From contig JAJTIB010000164.1 in assembly GCA_021300075.1 (NCBI GenBank), forward strand, positions 1 to 6,506: a stretch of 6,506 nucleotides of DNA, given 5' to 3'. Both the position numbers and the translations under genes were made by a program. Every line of letters starts with the position of its first letter. The first letter of the stretch is position 1. The notes beneath the pieces were generated by a model. The model made no database searches. It saw only the letters and a program-made list of their open reading frames with translations, and was not told where the DNA came from. This DNA is from Rickettsiales bacterium (GTDB taxonomy: Bacteria > Pseudomonadota > Alphaproteobacteria > Rickettsiales > UBA3002). Positions 5,808 through 6,506 of the stretch are shown piece after piece.

Positions 5808-6506
5808 CTATCTTGGCACTTCGGGCATGAATTCGGGCTTGATGTAATTTTCAAAGCGCGTCAGTTCGCCCTGGAATTGCAAGGTCACCGTGTCAATCGG
5901 GCCGTTGCGGTGTTTGGCGACAATGATGTCAGCGAGACCATGCACCTGTTCCATGGCGGCTTGCCACTTGAGATGTTCTTCGGTGCCTTCTTTGGGCTGG
6001 GAACGTTTCAGATAATATTCCTCACGGAAAACGAACATGACCACGTCTGCATCCTGTTCAATCGAGCCGGACTCGCGCAGATCCGCCAGTTGTGGGCGTT
6101 TGTCATCGCGCTGTTCAACCGCGCGCGAGAGCTGCGAGAGCGCAATCACCGGAATCGAAAGTTCCTTGGCAATGGCTTTCAGGCCTTGCGTAATTTCCGA
6201 GACTTCCTGCACGCGGTTGACCTGCGAACCACCGGCGGTCGGACGCACGAGCTGCAAATAATCGACGACGAGCAGCGCCAGATTATGCACGCGTTTCATG
6301 CGCCGCGCGCGGCTTCGAAGAGCTGCAATAGAGAGTGCGGGTGTGTCGTCGATATGAAACGGCAGGCGCGACATACGCTGCGATTCGCGGGCGAGCAGCG
6401 CGAACTCATCATTGGTCAAATCGCCACGTTGCAGTTTGTGCGAGCCAATGCTGCATTCGGTAGCGAGCATCCGCATGGCGAGCTGTTCAGCCGACATCTC
6501 AAGCGA
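5808..6506 (-). CDS. dnaB: Replicative DNA helicase DnaB, C-terminal part (partial)
   Basis: DnaB is the hexameric 5'-3' helicase that unwinds DNA at the replication fork. The 232 residues present begin SLEMSAEQLAMRML, the conserved stretch following Walker A in the RecA-like domain; Walker A itself and the N-terminal domain are outside the window. Visible family blocks are LLVVDYLQLVRP (Walker B, about residues 78-89 of the fragment), GLKAIAKELSIPVIALSQLSRAVEQR (108-133), DLRESGSIEQDADVVMFVFREEYY (142-165) and AKHRNGP (197-203, arginine-finger region). It ends in a short tail (PEFMPEVPR) with a TAG stop at 5810-5808. The reading frame is open to the window edge, so the methionine at 6497 is internal, not a start. 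Nothing suggests an intein or damage in the part seen. Confidence 0.97.
   Translation of the reverse strand, partial: SLEMSAEQLAMRMLATECSIGSHKLQRGDLTNDEFALLARESQRMSRLPFHIDDTPALSIAALRSRARRMKRVHNLALLVVDYLQLVRPTAGGSQVNRVQEVSEITQGLKAIAKELSIPVIALSQLSRAVEQRDDKRPQLADLRESGSIEQDADVVMFVFREEYYLKRSQPKEGTEEHLKWQAAMEQVHGLADIIVAKHRNGPIDTVTLQFQGELTRFENYIKPEFMPEVPR

Noticed and set aside
1..6506. CRISPR array, transposase, integrase or phage genes
   Set aside because: No spaced direct repeats of CRISPR type, and no mobile-element protein motifs were seen on either strand.

Overview
This 6.5-kb window looks like part of an alphaproteobacterial chromosome of moderate G+C content. The evidence is the housekeeping set read on the minus strand (dnaB, alr, an MlaE/MlaF-type ABC transporter pair, then radA) together with the character of the encoded proteins. 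The genus cannot be fixed from sequence alone. A dnaB-alr-radA neighbourhood is familiar from Alphaproteobacteria.

Layout from left to right. Positions 1-291 hold the N-terminus of RadA (minus strand, cut by the window edge inside Walker A). An 86-bp divergent spacer follows. Positions 378-2879 hold one large plus-strand gene for an 833-residue adenosine-deaminase-superfamily protein with extra N- and C-terminal domains. Positions 2876-3652 (mlaF), 3649-4452 (mlaE) and 4454-5623 (alr) form a tight minus-strand operon: alr and mlaE are 1 nt apart, and mlaE and mlaF share an ATGA overlap. A 184-bp spacer with no clear signal separates alr from the C-terminal part of replicative helicase DnaB (5808-6506, 5' end outside the window).

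The housekeeping genes serve DNA replication (DnaB), D-alanine supply for peptidoglycan (Alr), outer-membrane phospholipid trafficking (MlaEF) and recombination repair (RadA). The odd one out is the deaminase-like gene. It is on the opposite strand, its base composition appears lower in G+C than its flanks, it overlaps the stop codon of mlaF, and it sits where the minus-strand cluster would otherwise run on into radA. Its central domain keeps the metal-binding and catalytic residues of the adenosine/AMP deaminase fold but has lost two residues that contact substrate in classical adenosine deaminase. Its last ~220 residues look like a Rossmann-type nucleotide-binding domain, perhaps SLOG-like. 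This is the best candidate in the window for an undescribed activity, possibly nucleotide signalling or conflict.

Two smaller items stand out. One is a probable minus-strand intrinsic terminator embedded in the deaminase coding sequence, about 305 nt past the mlaF stop. The other is an in-frame, repeat-bearing insertion in alr made of four 7-nt units inside an inverted repeat, next to a GC-rich hairpin.
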